Part shown: piece after piece, positions 44,848 to 54,450 of the stretch | Layout: the number at the start of each line of letters is the position of its first letter | Position numbering within the stretch: the stretch's first letter is position 1 | Assembly: GCA_003326205.1 (NCBI GenBank) | Contig: LWTK01000032.1 | Span: 62,001 to 126,000 of the forward strand | Direction: 5' to 3' | DNA length: 64,000 nucleotides | DNA from: Nostoc sp. ATCC 43529 | Lineage (GTDB): Bacteria; Cyanobacteriota; Cyanobacteriia; Cyanobacteriales; Nostocaceae | Made by a program: the position numbers and the translations under genes | Notes under the pieces: generated by a model | Told to the model about the DNA's origin: nothing | Database searches by the model: none | The model's input: the letters and a program-made list of their open reading frames with translations, nothing else

Positions 44848-46916
44848 AGCTGACTTCAATTAAGCTGTGCAATTTTCGCTCGTTTTATGGTACAACGCCA
44901 GAAATGAATCTCGCTGGAGGAGAGATTCACAACACGACGATTATTCATGGTAATAATGGTGCTGGTAAAACAAGTTTGTTGAATGCGTTTACGTGGGTAT
45001 TATATGAGAAATTTAGTGCGGCATTTGCATCAACAGAACAGTTAGTAAATAAAAGAGCGATCGCCGAAGCTGAAAGAGGGCAAACTATAGAATGTTGGGT
45101 AGAAGTTGGCTGGGAACATGATGTCACCCGCTACCGAGTGAAACGTTCTTGTCGGGTTTACAAAAACGCCAGCGAAATCGAAGCAGGTAAAACTCAATTA
45201 ACCATGTGGGTGAGTGGCGACGATGGCAAATGGAATTTACCAACTCAGCCACCAGAAGATATTATTAATCAGATTTTACCCGCGAGTTTACATCAATATT
45301 TTTTCTTTGACGGCGAACGAATTGAAGAGATAGTCCGTTCTGATAAAAAAGCCGAAATCGCCGAAGCAACAAAGATTTTTTTAGGCGTGGAAATTATCGA
45401 ACGTTCAATTACACATTTAAAAGGAGCTAAAAAAAGTTTAGAAACAGAATTAACAGCTATCGGTGATGCGGAAACCAAACAACTTTTACGGCAGCAAGAA
45501 AAGTTAGAACGTGAAATTGATAGTATCACCAAACGGCAAAGCGAAATTGAACAAGAGTTAGAATATCAACAAACCTTCAAAAAAGAGACAAGCAACCGTT
45601 TACGAGAACTCAGTGCGGCGAAAGAACTGCAAGAAAGAAGGCAAAATTTAGAATCACAAAAAGAAGCAAACCGCGAAGAACTGAGAAAAACGAGAGAAGC
45701 GTTAAAAAAACTGATTTCGGCGCGGGGTTATACAGTTTTGCTGTCAGACACCACAACCCAATATCGGAAAATTGTTGATGATTTGAAGCAACGCGGCGAG
45801 TTAACTTCGGGAATTTCGCGGGAATTTATCAATGAATTACTTAAATCTAAACGTTGCATTTGTGGTGCAGACTTAAATGCAGGAAGTCATTCTCATACAA
45901 ATGTAGAAATTTGGTTAGAAAGAGCAGGTTCATCAACAGTAGAAGAAACTGCAATTCGGATGACTGCTCAAGTAGATGAAATCGATAAACAAGCAATAGT
46001 ATTTTGGGAAGAGGTCGATCGAGAACAAGTTAGAATTGAACAGTTAAGGCAGACGATATCACAAATTGAAAGTGAATTAGATAGTATTCAAGAAAGATTA
46101 CGCAAAGATGCTAACGAAGAAATTAGCAGTTTGCAAAAACGCCTAGACGGAATTGAAACTAAAATTGATGAATTAAATCGAGAGCAAGGTGCAAATCAGC
46201 AGCGAATTGCTCAACTGAAAATAGAAATTGATGCTTTGAGCAAACAAATCGCCAAGCAAAAATTCAATGAAGCCAAGCAAGTTTTAGCACAGCGACGCAT
46301 TAACGCTACTCAAGATGCGATTGAACGGTTAACAGAAGTCAAAAATCGTCAAGAAAAACAATTTCGTCTGCAACTAGAAAAGCGAGTTCAAGAGATATTT
46401 ACAGAGATTTCTGTTACACCATATATTCCGAAAATCAGCGATAAATATGAATTGACGCTGGTAGAAAATACAGCCGGCATGGAAGCGCCAGTCGCAGCTT
46501 CCACTGGGCAAAATCAAATTCTCAGTTTATCCTTTATTGCCAGTATCATTGATAGAGTGCGGGAGTGGAGTGAGAAGCGAAAAATGATGATGCTTCCCGA
46601 TAGTAGTACCTTCCCAATTGTCATGGATTCGCCATTTGGAAGCTTAGATGAAATTTCACGGCGACACATTGCTCAGACAATTCCGAAATTAGCCAATCAG
46701 TTAATAGTGTTAGTCACAAAAACTCAATGGCGAGGTGAAGTTGAAGAAGAAATAGCAGAGAAAATTGGTAGGGAATATGTGCTGACTTATTATTCTTCTA
46801 AACCAGATTGCGAGCAAGATTATATTGAATTAGGTGGCGAAAGATATCCTTTAGTTCGGCAAAGCCCCAATGAATTTGAGTATACCGAGATTATTGAAGT
46901 GGAACGCGATCGCTAA
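44844..46916 (+). CDS. SMC/Rad50-like ATPase (DndD-like) with half zinc hook
   Basis: A 690-residue ABC-type ATPase. The N-terminus MKLTSIKLCNFRSFYG leads to Walker A GNNGAGKTS (36-44). FFFDGERIEEI, near residue 155, is shared with DndD and related proteins. Two long coiled-coil arms (about 190-300 and 375-510) flank a Cys-Ile-Cys hairpin (Cys338, Cys340), which looks like the hook that lets Rad50-type molecules dimerise through zinc. The C-terminus has VMDSPFGSLDE (Walker B, about 592-602). It is related to DndD but distinct from the dndD copy at 55800 (different hook and C-terminus). It is coupled to the small gene before it and lies behind the helicase, so it is probably part of the restriction arm. 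Confidence 0.82.
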   Translation: MKLTSIKLCNFRSFYGTTPEMNLAGGEIHNTTIIHGNNGAGKTSLLNAFTWVLYEKFSAAFASTEQLVNKRAIAEAERGQTIECWVEVGWEHDVTRYRVKRSCRVYKNASEIEAGKTQLTMWVSGDDGKWNLPTQPPEDIINQILPASLHQYFFFDGERIEEIVRSDKKAEIAEATKIFLGVEIIERSITHLKGAKKSLETELTAIGDAETKQLLRQQEKLEREIDSITKRQSEIEQELEYQQTFKKETSNRLRELSAAKELQERRQNLESQKEANREELRKTREALKKLISARGYTVLLSDTTTQYRKIVDDLKQRGELTSGISREFINELLKSKRCICGADLNAGSHSHTNVEIWLERAGSSTVEETAIRMTAQVDEIDKQAIVFWEEVDREQVRIEQLRQTISQIESELDSIQERLRKDANEEISSLQKRLDGIETKIDELNREQGANQQRIAQLKIEIDALSKQIAKQKFNEAKQVLAQRRINATQDAIERLTEVKNRQEKQFRLQLEKRVQEIFTEISVTPYIPKISDKYELTLVENTAGMEAPVAASTGQNQILSLSFIASIIDRVREWSEKRKMMMLPDSSTFPIVMDSPFGSLDEISRRHIAQTIPKLANQLIVLVTKTQWRGEVEEEIAEKIGREYVLTYYSSKPDCEQDYIELGGERYPLVRQSPNEFEYTEIIEVERDR

Positions 46917-46956
46917 TTGAAAATTAACGAACCGCAGAGGCACGGAGGGCACAGAG

Positions 46957-46989
46957 AAAACTGTTGTGTCTTGGTACAACAGTTTTTTC
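46957..46989 (+). terminator. Intrinsic terminator after the SMC-like ATPase gene
   Basis: AAAACTGTTGT (46957-46967) pairs perfectly with ACAACAGTTTT (46976-46986) around an 8-base loop and runs into further Ts. A strong candidate for a factor-independent stop of the helicase/ATPase unit. Confidence 0.85.
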
Positions 46990-47049
46990 TGTGCATAAAG
47001 TTACTACCCAAAAAAGTTAAAGTTGAAAAAGCAACCTTTAATAAGAGAT

Positions 47050-47625
47050 ATGGTTATGATTGCTAATTCAAACCGAAAGTATATGTCTCCCCAAGAATAC
47101 TTGGAATGGGAAGAAAGGCAAGATATCAAATACGAATACATTAATGGCGAAGTCTTCGCCATGACTGGGGGTACAATTCCTCATACTACTATTGCTCTAA
47201 ACTTGGCTTCGGCATTAAAAAGTCACCTCCGGGGAAGTTCATGTCGTGCCTTCATGGCAGATGCAAAAGTAGCAGTAACAGAGAACGGCCCGTTTCATTA
47301 CCCGGATGTTGTAGTGAGTTGTCATCCAAGAGACAAACAAGCGATTAAATTTATCCAGTATCCTTGTTTAATTGTCGAAGTTCTCTCTCCCAGTACAGAA
47401 GCTTACGACAGGGGTCGTAAATTTATTCAGTACCGCCGTATTCAGACTTTACAAGAATATGTTTTGATTGATGCTGAAAAGATTAGTTTAGATTGCTTCC
47501 GGCTAAATGATAGAGGAATTTGGGAGTTACATCCCTATGAAGAGGGGAATGAAGTTCATTTAACCAGTGTTGATTTTCGCTTTCCCATATCTTTAGTTTA
47601 TGAAGATGTGCAGTTTCCAATCTAA
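47050..47625 (+). CDS. Uma2-family (DUF820) PD-(D/E)XK nuclease-like protein
   Basis: About 191 residues from the ATG at 47050 (or the ATG at 47056); an in-frame TTG lies at 47023. The family features are MSPQEYLEWEERQ, then YEYINGEVFAMTGG, an Asp in HYPDVVVSC and the Glu in CLIVEVLSPST, which together form the D...E core of a restriction-like fold. The family is greatly expanded in cyanobacteria and is linked to mobile or silent nuclease genes; its substrate is unknown. It sits behind the terminator of the SMC-like ATPase gene and before another nuclease-fold gene. Length is normal. Confidence 0.88.
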   Translation: MVMIANSNRKYMSPQEYLEWEERQDIKYEYINGEVFAMTGGTIPHTTIALNLASALKSHLRGSSCRAFMADAKVAVTENGPFHYPDVVVSCHPRDKQAIKFIQYPCLIVEVLSPSTEAYDRGRKFIQYRRIQTLQEYVLIDAEKISLDCFRLNDRGIWELHPYEEGNEVHLTSVDFRFPISLVYEDVQFPI

Positions 47626-47732
47626 GTTTTGGAGAAATGAAGCCTAAATTAATTGCCCAGTAACAAACGCTCAACACAAGTACAATTATATTTAACATTA
47701 TTTGTCGCTATGTGTGGGCGATCGCTATTATC

Positions 47733-48341
47733 ATGAGCAGAGGCAAAATTCTCGACCCAGCCGAGAGTTATACCTTCGCCAGCTATGCCGAATTAGCCTA
47801 CGATAGCGCCGATATCCTAGCTGAATTTGGTGTTACTCTCAACAATAGTTCACTCCAACTGCCACAAAAGTTACCAATAGATCCCGAACCACTGAGAACA
47901 GAACTACAAGAAAATCTCACCTTGGTAGATCCTGCTTCCGAAATCGCTAGACGCGAAGCACTGATATTTCCCATTCTCAAAACAGTTTGCAAGTTCATTC
48001 AAGCACCACTCAAAATTGAATATCCTGTGCAAGTTAGCAATTGGCTCAAAGGCAGTTTTAATTATTTCATTCCTACACCGCAAAATTTATTAGTAATTGA
48101 AGCTAAAAATGCTGATTTAGCAAGAGGTTTTACCCAGTTAGCAGTAGAATTAATTGCCCTAGATCAATGGACTGATTCAACAGTTCCAATGCTTTATGGT
48201 ACTGTCACAACAGGGGATACCTGGAAATTTGGAATTTTTCAACGCCAAGAAAAAATAATTGACAAAGATATCAACACATACGCAGTTCCTAGCGATTTAA
48301 ATTTGGTGCTTTCTGCTCTCTTTGGTATTAGTTTGAGCTAG
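47733..48341 (+). CDS. Hypothetical protein with PD-(D/E)XK-like core
   Basis: A 202-residue protein from the ATG at 47733 (an in-frame GTG lies at 47712). The N-terminal third is helical (SYTFASYAELAYDSADILAE). The C-terminal part, FNYFIPTPQNLLVIEAKNAD, fits a restriction-type core: a strand, then Ile-Glu-Ala-Lys as the ExK, followed by FTQLAVELIALDQW, a helix as seen in HsdR N-terminal and similar domains. I recall such proteins as conserved hypotheticals in cyanobacteria. The role within the Dnd island is not known; it could be passenger DNA. Confidence 0.62.
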   Translation: MSRGKILDPAESYTFASYAELAYDSADILAEFGVTLNNSSLQLPQKLPIDPEPLRTELQENLTLVDPASEIARREALIFPILKTVCKFIQAPLKIEYPVQVSNWLKGSFNYFIPTPQNLLVIEAKNADLARGFTQLAVELIALDQWTDSTVPMLYGTVTTGDTWKFGIFQRQEKIIDKDINTYAVPSDLNLVLSALFGISLS

Positions 48342-48452
48342 GTGAAGTGTTTAAAGAAAAGATGTCGTATGTAACTAAAAAATGAGAGCAGCAGTTGACT
48401 GAAAGTGCGAAAATAGAAGAATAAATTAGCTGTAATCTTCAGGATTTAGATT

Positions 48453-48743
48453 ATGGAAATTAAGGAATTATTACTACCATTTCGGGAAGAGATATTAAAA
48501 ATTGCCGCTAAATATGGTGCGTATAATGTGCGAGTATTTGGTTCAGTTGCTAGAGGAGAAGCAACACCGGATAGCGATGTAGATTTTTTGGTAGAACTTG
48601 AACCAGGACGTAATTTGTTAGACCGTATTGCTTTAATGCAAGATTTGGAGGAGTTGCTAAACCGTAAAGTTGATGTAGCCAAGCCTAATAATTTACATGA
48701 ATTAATTAGAGAGAAAGTGTTAAGTGAAGCTGTAACACTATGA
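48453..48743 (+). CDS. MntA-like minimal nucleotidyltransferase (antitoxin)
   Basis: A 96-residue minimal nucleotidyltransferase of the pol-beta fold. The motif [20 protein letters not shown] (30-49) has the required Gly-Ser and the two Asp (Asp42, Asp44) that bind metal. Its stop overlaps the next gene by 4 bases. In the known HepT/MntA toxin-antitoxin module this protein adds AMP groups to a Tyr of the HEPN toxin and so silences it. Both partners look intact here. Confidence 0.9.
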   Translation: MEIKELLLPFREEILKIAAKYGAYNVRVFGSVARGEATPDSDVDFLVELEPGRNLLDRIALMQDLEELLNRKVDVAKPNNLHELIREKVLSEAVTL

Positions 48744-49078
48744 GAGACGAAAAGCGTTATTTATTGGACATTGCAGAATGTATTGAGAGGATAGAAGAAT
48801 ACACCCGTGATGGTAGAGAGGCTTTTATCCAAACAAAAATAATTCAGGATGCTGTGGTCATAAATTTTGAGATTATTGGTGAAGCAACTAAAAGAATATC
48901 TCAGGATTTAAGGCAAAGTTATCCTGATGTGCAATGGAAGCGTATAGCTGGATTTAGAGATGTGCTAATTCACGACTATCTACGAGTCGATTATGATGAT
49001 GTTTGGGGAATTATTGAGCGTGATTTACCAGCTTTGAAAGCAAATATTCAGATGATTTTAAAAGATTTTGGTATGTAG
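48740..49078 (+). CDS. HepT-like HEPN ribonuclease (toxin)
   Basis: A 112-residue helical HEPN protein of the DUF86/HepT family. The RNase motif Rx4HxY is present as Arg73-...-His78-Asp-Tyr80 ([12 protein letters not shown]). The Tyr is the residue that MntA modifies in described systems. It is co-translated with the nucleotidyltransferase gene. Such modules stabilise islands or abort infection by cutting tRNA or mRNA. The pair lies inside the Dnd island, between the two nuclease-fold genes and the Dnd-associated protein 4 gene. Confidence 0.9.
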   Translation: MRDEKRYLLDIAECIERIEEYTRDGREAFIQTKIIQDAVVINFEIIGEATKRISQDLRQSYPDVQWKRIAGFRDVLIHDYLRVDYDDVWGIIERDLPALKANIQMILKDFGM

Positions 49079-49146
49079 CGCAAAAAGCCTGTAGGCATCG
49101 CTTATAGCTTTCGGTTAATATAGCTACACAGTACATATTAAAGTCA

Positions 49147-49620
49147 ATGGCTGAAACTGGTAGAATCAGGGTTGCTAAAGATAAAGCTCAATTGGTGAAG
49201 GATTTAACATCCTCAGATGGTGGAACAGGGCCTTTTCAAACTTTTGCTGATGTAGTTGTGTTTGCAGCAGCTTTGGGTGCAAAGCATAAAAAGCGTGTAC
49301 CTTTGGGAGAAATTTCTAAAAGAGAACCATCGCCAATCAGGTTAGAGTATTTCGCCACAATGGGACATGATGTCCTAATTAAATTACTTGGAATTACAGA
49401 AACTCAGGATATCAATATTTTATCTCTTGACGAAGAACAATATGAAACTCAACGTCACCATATATTTGAAGAATATGCTAATGGTGGACTAGAGATATTG
49501 CAAAACGAGTTGCGGGGAGCAGTAGATTATTCAGAAAGATTATTATTGATTATGAGTCTTGAGAGAGATAAACAAGACGATGGAGAAGAGGAATTTGACT
49601 TAAGCAAATTCCTTTCTTGA
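49147..49620 (+). CDS. Dnd-associated small protein (type 4)
   Basis: A 157-residue acidic, soluble protein (start MAETGRIRVAKDKAQLVKDL; end rich in Glu/Asp). Its length, the phrase GPFQTFADVVVFAAALGAKH and the position beside DGQHR genes fit DNA phosphorothioation-associated protein 4, a family named only by its gene neighbourhood. No enzyme motif is seen. It ends tail to tail with the minus-strand DGQHR gene, 26 bases away. Assignment relies on memory of that family and needs a profile search. Confidence 0.7.
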   Translation: MAETGRIRVAKDKAQLVKDLTSSDGGTGPFQTFADVVVFAAALGAKHKKRVPLGEISKREPSPIRLEYFATMGHDVLIKLLGITETQDINILSLDEEQYETQRHHIFEEYANGGLEILQNELRGAVDYSERLLLIMSLERDKQDDGEEEFDLSKFLS

Positions 49621-49646
49621 TTTAGTTCATGTAGAAAAGGATTAAT

Positions 49647-50837
49647 CTATATCCATCCCAGTCTGATTTTTACTATCTTCACTGCATCAGCTACAGCATT
49701 TGCAGCGGTAGATAACTTATAAGGCTTCTCTGGATTTTTAGGTTTGGGATCTATCCTAACTATATTATCTTTCCAAAGAGAGTTTTCTCTTGACCAATCT
49801 ATTTGTGAAAGTTGCGATACTTTTTCTTGATTAAAATAATTTCCTTCTCGATTATAAGTATCGAATAATAAACGTCCTAAAACCTCTAGCCCAACGCTGA
49901 CACCTAGAAGACAGTCTTCTTTAAATGCAGCAACTTCATCTTCGGTTAATTCTTCGATATTTGTATCAAAGATATACTCTGTATTGCTGCATTCTAAGAA
50001 AAATTTATTCAGACAAATAACTAAAGCGTCTGATGCTTCATAAACATCATAATCTCGAAGCTGATGACTTGGATCGTTGGTAAAAACACAACTGACAAAT
50101 CTAGCTATATAATTAGTTGTATAAATCAGCTTTTGTTTAGTAGCGGGAGACGATTTAATCTTTTCTGTTTTACCTTGAAACATTGGCACTCTTTGTATTA
50201 ATTCTTTAGTAATGCCAACTCGACCTGAAAATTCTCCGAATGATAATAACAATGATTTATCTAATTGTCTTGTTTGTGCCATGTCTCTAAAATCTGTCTG
50301 ACATTGGCGAAAATCCCCTTCTAATACTAGCGTAATTGGAAAATCATCATCGCTAATTAAGTTACTTTCAGGGCTTTCTATTAATTCGTGAATTGCACGC
50401 TTCCGATGTTGTCCGTCAGTAATATCTAACTTGACTCCACGACGAATAACAACTAGACAAATACCTCTACCTAACTCAATAACTGTTATATCTTTTGGAT
50501 CTACATTTGCAGTCAGAGTTCCTACAATCCAAGGTTTATCTTTTTTGGCACGTTCAACTATATATTGCTTAATTTCTTCTGCATGACCTTTTACCTCTGG
50601 GCGATTTTTGCCAGAATCCGGATTGTTACCAGTAGAAGGTTTAGCTTGGAGAAGACCAGAAAAGTCACTTGCTGGTACGTTGATTTGCAGCATAGTCCGC
50701 TTCCCATGCTTAAAAATTAATCCTGGGTAGCAGCGATCGCGGTGATATTTCGAGAAGAATGGCTCAATAAAGCCGCTAAACTGAGCTTTCACTTCAGGAG
50801 GGACAATATTATTAGTATCCTCGTTTATTTGAGCCAT
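49647..50837 (-). CDS. dndB: DGQHR-domain protein, DndB-like
   Basis: A 396-residue protein with the family tetrad-plus-one DGQHR at 141-145 (KLDITDGQHRKRAIHE). The region before it is alpha/beta (VIELGRGICLVVIRRGVKL) and the C-terminal half is helical. DndB proteins are DNA-binding regulators that repress the dnd operon and influence how often sites are sulfur-modified, as shown in other bacteria. Of the two DGQHR proteins here, this one has the length closer to classical DndB, so I attach the name to it tentatively. It lies on the minus strand, divergent from dndC, behind the larger DGQHR gene. Confidence 0.72.
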   Translation of the reverse strand: MAQINEDTNNIVPPEVKAQFSGFIEPFFSKYHRDRCYPGLIFKHGKRTMLQINVPASDFSGLLQAKPSTGNNPDSGKNRPEVKGHAEEIKQYIVERAKKDKPWIVGTLTANVDPKDITVIELGRGICLVVIRRGVKLDITDGQHRKRAIHELIESPESNLISDDDFPITLVLEGDFRQCQTDFRDMAQTRQLDKSLLLSFGEFSGRVGITKELIQRVPMFQGKTEKIKSSPATKQKLIYTTNYIARFVSCVFTNDPSHQLRDYDVYEASDALVICLNKFFLECSNTEYIFDTNIEELTEDEVAAFKEDCLLGVSVGLEVLGRLLFDTYNREGNYFNQEKVSQLSQIDWSRENSLWKDNIVRIDPKPKNPEKPYKLSTAANAVADAVKIVKIRLGWI

Positions 50838-50940
50838 ATAAGTACTTGTATTGATTAGTAGACGTTAGCAAATATAATACGCAGATGTTGTAAACTGTAG
50901 CATCAGTAGAAACCACAGCGAAAATTTATAGCTAACTCTA

Positions 50941-52542
50941 CTAATTGAGAATAGATGGAAGTCCTACCTCTTTTGGTTCAACCAATTTTCCATCAAAGCC
51001 TATTGTTTGATTTTCAACTGTTCTCGCATCAGCTAAAGCTTTGCGAAGTTCAGCACGTTCTATCTGCTCCTGAATTCCACCCAAGATGTAAATTAGTAAC
51101 TTTGCTGCTAGTTCTCTTCCAGCAACCTGCACTCGCTTTTTATTCGGGTCATACAAAACACCGTACCAAAGAGATTGCGGAAATTCCATACCACTAAAAC
51201 CGCCTTCTCGATCGAACTTCCGTAACTTTTTAAAGATATTTGTTAAAGAAAAACCTTTTTTAAAAACCAAAAATCCAACAGCTTGAGCCAATGCAACTTG
51301 AGCAACCGGACGGAAAAGCATATTTCCTTCGCCACCATCCTTTTCAAAACTGAAGCGTCGTAAAACTGGTGTATCTTCGTGTTCTAAAATCTTATAACTA
51401 GGAAGAGTAGCTAAATTATCGAATAGCTGTTTAAATTCTTCAATTCCCTGTTCAAGTTCCTCATTCTCTGGACGCATAGGAATTAGACCTTTTTCTAAAG
51501 GTTTCCAATGAGGAAACTTTTGCCCCAAATATCGCTCAGACATATCTTGTAGTGCTTGCAAAGTCGTCAAAACTGTAGAATTTGCTGCTACTGTTGAACT
51601 ATTCCAATTAACGCGTGGATTTCGGTTTGGTTTTTGTTCCAAAAGCGGATGACTAACCGCAATTTTTCTAGCCACAATTGCAAAACCATCATCTTCATTC
51701 AGCTGTGCTAATTGACCTTTTGTTAAAGGTGCAGCCATCAAATTTACATGAACAAAAACAGATCTTACGCGCCGCCTTGCTTGGATGCGAGTTTCCCCAG
51801 CAGCTACCGCACAAATGAACTCAATACCAATTTTTTCTTTAGGTAAACTTTGTAAGTAACCAGAATCTACTTGATACTGATTTATCAAATCAGACACCGT
51901 AATCAAACTATCATCAGCAGTTTTATCTTTTTTATATCGCTGGAGTTTACCAGTTTTAATTAACTCTATCAACCCCTGGACTCCCATCAGTCGGTGTTGA
52001 CCATCTAGTGCATAAATGCTTACATTTTCCTCAGAAACATTGAGTAAGCCGACCTTACCATCTTTATCTAGGGGTGTAAAATCTGTAGTTGATTTTCTCG
52101 CCTGTCCTTTTTCATCCCATTCACTAGCTTTGACGTTATCTACCCAAGATTGATTAATTACTACTAGGACTGCTGGAAATTTATGATTGTGTCTAGCTGC
52201 TAAATACTGAACTAGCGGTGCTTGACGCGACCAATCAAGCGGTCGTTGTTGAATTTCATCGATACTATCTGCATCAATTTCGATGTTATCCGTGTCTGGA
52301 TTGTACTTTTTTTGCAGCAAGGGTAAACCAGAGGCGAAGTGAACCCGGCTTGCAAACCATTCTAATGTCACAGAGCCAATATAAGCTTCTGTACCCCCCA
52401 TCTCGGTTTTTTGAACGAGAATTTGGTCTTTTTTCTCTAGGAACTTGTCCAAAAGTAAAGATAGTACCTGTTTTTCTTTGCTTTCTCGCTCTAGGTACTC
52501 TCTAGCTATATCAGAAGTTAGATCGGATGTACTATCTTGCAT
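50941..52542 (-). CDS. Larger DGQHR-domain protein, Dnd-associated
   Basis: A 533-residue protein with the DGQHR motif at 180-184 (SIYALDGQHRLMGVQG), surrounded by a ParB-like alpha/beta region. The long helical C-terminal half is not found in the 396-residue relative. It fits the DNA phosphorothioation-associated DGQHR protein group. It probably takes part in controlling or targeting phosphorothioation. It is the first minus-strand gene, 289 bases from the divergent dndC gene, and is likely co-transcribed with the dndB-like gene (103-base gap). In-frame start is the ATG at 52540-52542. Confidence 0.75.
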   Translation of the reverse strand: MQDSTSDLTSDIAREYLERESKEKQVLSLLLDKFLEKKDQILVQKTEMGGTEAYIGSVTLEWFASRVHFASGLPLLQKKYNPDTDNIEIDADSIDEIQQRPLDWSRQAPLVQYLAARHNHKFPAVLVVINQSWVDNVKASEWDEKGQARKSTTDFTPLDKDGKVGLLNVSEENVSIYALDGQHRLMGVQGLIELIKTGKLQRYKKDKTADDSLITVSDLINQYQVDSGYLQSLPKEKIGIEFICAVAAGETRIQARRRVRSVFVHVNLMAAPLTKGQLAQLNEDDGFAIVARKIAVSHPLLEQKPNRNPRVNWNSSTVAANSTVLTTLQALQDMSERYLGQKFPHWKPLEKGLIPMRPENEELEQGIEEFKQLFDNLATLPSYKILEHEDTPVLRRFSFEKDGGEGNMLFRPVAQVALAQAVGFLVFKKGFSLTNIFKKLRKFDREGGFSGMEFPQSLWYGVLYDPNKKRVQVAGRELAAKLLIYILGGIQEQIERAELRKALADARTVENQTIGFDGKLVEPKEVGLPSILN

Positions 52543-52831
52543 GTTAGTTTTTGAAAACAGTAGGCTATAAAATAAAAACTTTATAAAAAAATTAGATGAA
52601 AATTGTAAAATTTTTAAAAAATGCAGTAAATATATATAGAGTCAATCAAATATTTACTGTTTCAAGCAGGCTCATCAAGTTTTGCTCCTGAAACTGGGAG
52701 ACTGTAGCTAAACAAATTTAGCCTACGCGGATTTAAGTCCACGTGGGCTAATCTTGCCTGTTTAGTCAAAAATTGGATTTGCTTGGATGTAATAGATGAG
52801 GTGACATTCTTGTTTTCAGAGGTAGGGAGAA
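52543..52831. promoter_or_regulatory. Divergent dndC / DGQHR promoter region
   Basis: 289 bases between head-to-head genes, so promoters for the modification and regulator sides must lie here. It includes the hairpin at 52718-52751. If the DndB-like proteins repress dnd transcription, their operator should be in this region; I see no obvious repeated operator. Confidence 0.5.
52718..52751. repeat. REP-type hairpin upstream of dndC
   Basis: TTAGCCTACGCGGA (52718-52731) pairs with TCCACGTGGGCTAA (52738-52751), two positions being G-U pairs on RNA, around six bases. It resembles other dispersed hairpins of this genome type. Confidence 0.7.
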
Positions 52832-54439
52832 ATGAGTACAGCACAACAGCCAGAAAATAAAGGTCAGCAGACACGTACTGTATCAGAGTTATTGGAAGAT
52901 ATCCAAGCTCTCACCACTGAAATTCAAGAATTGTATTGTTTCGATGCAATACCTTGGGTTATCGGTTATTCGGGTGGAAAGGACAGCACTGCAACTTTAC
53001 AGCTTGTTTGGAATGCAATATTGGGACTCCCACCAGAAAAACGGACTAAAACGATATACGTTATTACTACAGATACATTGGTAGAAAATCCGATTGTTGC
53101 TGCTTGGGTACGTAATTCTCTAAAACAGATGGAAGTTGAGGCGCAAGCGCAAGAATTACCATTTAAACCCCATCTATTACAGCCAGATTTTAAAGAAACA
53201 TTCTGGGTCGGTCTGATTGGTAAAGGTTATCCTGCACCAAGAGGAAAATTTCGCTGGTGTACAGAACGTCTTAAAATTAATCCTTCAAATCGATTTATTC
53301 GTGATGTGATTCGAGCTAGTGGAGAAGCAATTGTTGTGCTGGGTACACGCAAAGCAGAAAGCACAAGGCGTGCTAGCAGAATGAAAAAACTAGAAGCTAT
53401 GCGGGTACGCGATCGCCTCAGCCCCAATATGAGTTTACCAAACTCTTTGATTTATAGCCCGATTGAAGATTGGCAAAATGATGAGGTTTGGATTTATTTA
53501 ATGCAATGGCAAAATCCTTGGGGATACAGCAATAAAGATTTATTCGCTATGTATAGAGGTGCTTCTGCTGATAACGAATGTCCCTTAGTTGTCGATACTT
53601 CTACACCTAGTTGTGGTAGCTCTCGTTTTGGTTGTTGGGTTTGTACGTTAGTCAGCCAGGATAAATCTCTGGCGGCTATGATTCAAAATGACGAGGAAAA
53701 AGAGTGGATGCAACCGCTACTCGATTTCCGCAAGGAATTAGATGCTGAAGAAACCCGCGATCGCCGAGATTTCCGCCGCAGAAAAGGAGATGTTCAACTA
53801 TATGAGCGCAACTTGGAAGGTGAAATATCGATAGAACCAATTCCTGGCCCTTATGTTAAAGAAGCGCGGGAAGATTGGCTGATAAAATTACTTACAGTTC
53901 AAAAAGAAATCCGCCAAAAAGCACCAGAAAATATGCGCGATATTACTCTGATTTCTATAGAAGAACTCAGCGAAATTCGCCGCATTTGGATAGAAGAAAG
54001 ACATGAGTTTGATGACAGTTTACCCCGCATTTATCAAAAAGTAACTGGGGAAGAATTTAAAGACCCACGCCCTGGTGTTGAACATAAACTACTAGGTAGC
54101 GATGAATGGGCTGTGTTAGAAGAAGTCTGTGCTAATGACAAAATGCACTTGGAACTCATGTCAAAACTTTTAAGCACAGAATGGCAATTTCGTAAGAAAA
54201 CAAAGCGTGTAGGAATCTACGACTCTTTAGAAAAATGTTTTAATACTAGTTCCCGTTCTGCTGAACAAGCAATTAAAAATGCTCATTTAAAACGTGATTT
54301 AAGAGAAGCTGTTAGTCAAGGTGATATTGCCACAGTTAAAGAAAAAGTCAAGCAGCTAACTTTGGGCGATGCTGTAACTGAAAACGAAAGTGAAAACTCT
54401 TCGCAGCTAACTTGGAAAAACATAAAATTTAAAAAATAG
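52832..54439 (+). CDS. dndC: DNA phosphorothioation sulfurtransferase DndC
   Basis: A 535-residue PP-loop ATP pyrophosphatase of the PAPS-reductase type. SGGKDS (47-52) is the pyrophosphate-binding loop. Four cysteines at 250, 261, 268 and 271 (CPLVV...SCGSSRFGCWVC) are spaced like the 4Fe-4S cluster ligands of DndC. RWCTERLKINPSNRFIRD and TRKAESTRRASRM are further DndC-like motifs. DndC activates and passes sulfur for replacing a non-bridging oxygen in the DNA backbone, together with a cysteine desulfurase, DndD and DndE. No desulfurase gene (dndA) is in the window; a general IscS-type enzyme may serve. dndC is separated from dndD by about 1.4 kb of other sequence. Confidence 0.92.
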   Translation: MSTAQQPENKGQQTRTVSELLEDIQALTTEIQELYCFDAIPWVIGYSGGKDSTATLQLVWNAILGLPPEKRTKTIYVITTDTLVENPIVAAWVRNSLKQMEVEAQAQELPFKPHLLQPDFKETFWVGLIGKGYPAPRGKFRWCTERLKINPSNRFIRDVIRASGEAIVVLGTRKAESTRRASRMKKLEAMRVRDRLSPNMSLPNSLIYSPIEDWQNDEVWIYLMQWQNPWGYSNKDLFAMYRGASADNECPLVVDTSTPSCGSSRFGCWVCTLVSQDKSLAAMIQNDEEKEWMQPLLDFRKELDAEETRDRRDFRRRKGDVQLYERNLEGEISIEPIPGPYVKEAREDWLIKLLTVQKEIRQKAPENMRDITLISIEELSEIRRIWIEERHEFDDSLPRIYQKVTGEEFKDPRPGVEHKLLGSDEWAVLEEVCANDKMHLELMSKLLSTEWQFRKKTKRVGIYDSLEKCFNTSSRSAEQAIKNAHLKRDLREAVSQGDIATVKEKVKQLTLGDAVTENESENSSQLTWKNIKFKK

Positions 54440-54450
54440 GCTACAGCACT

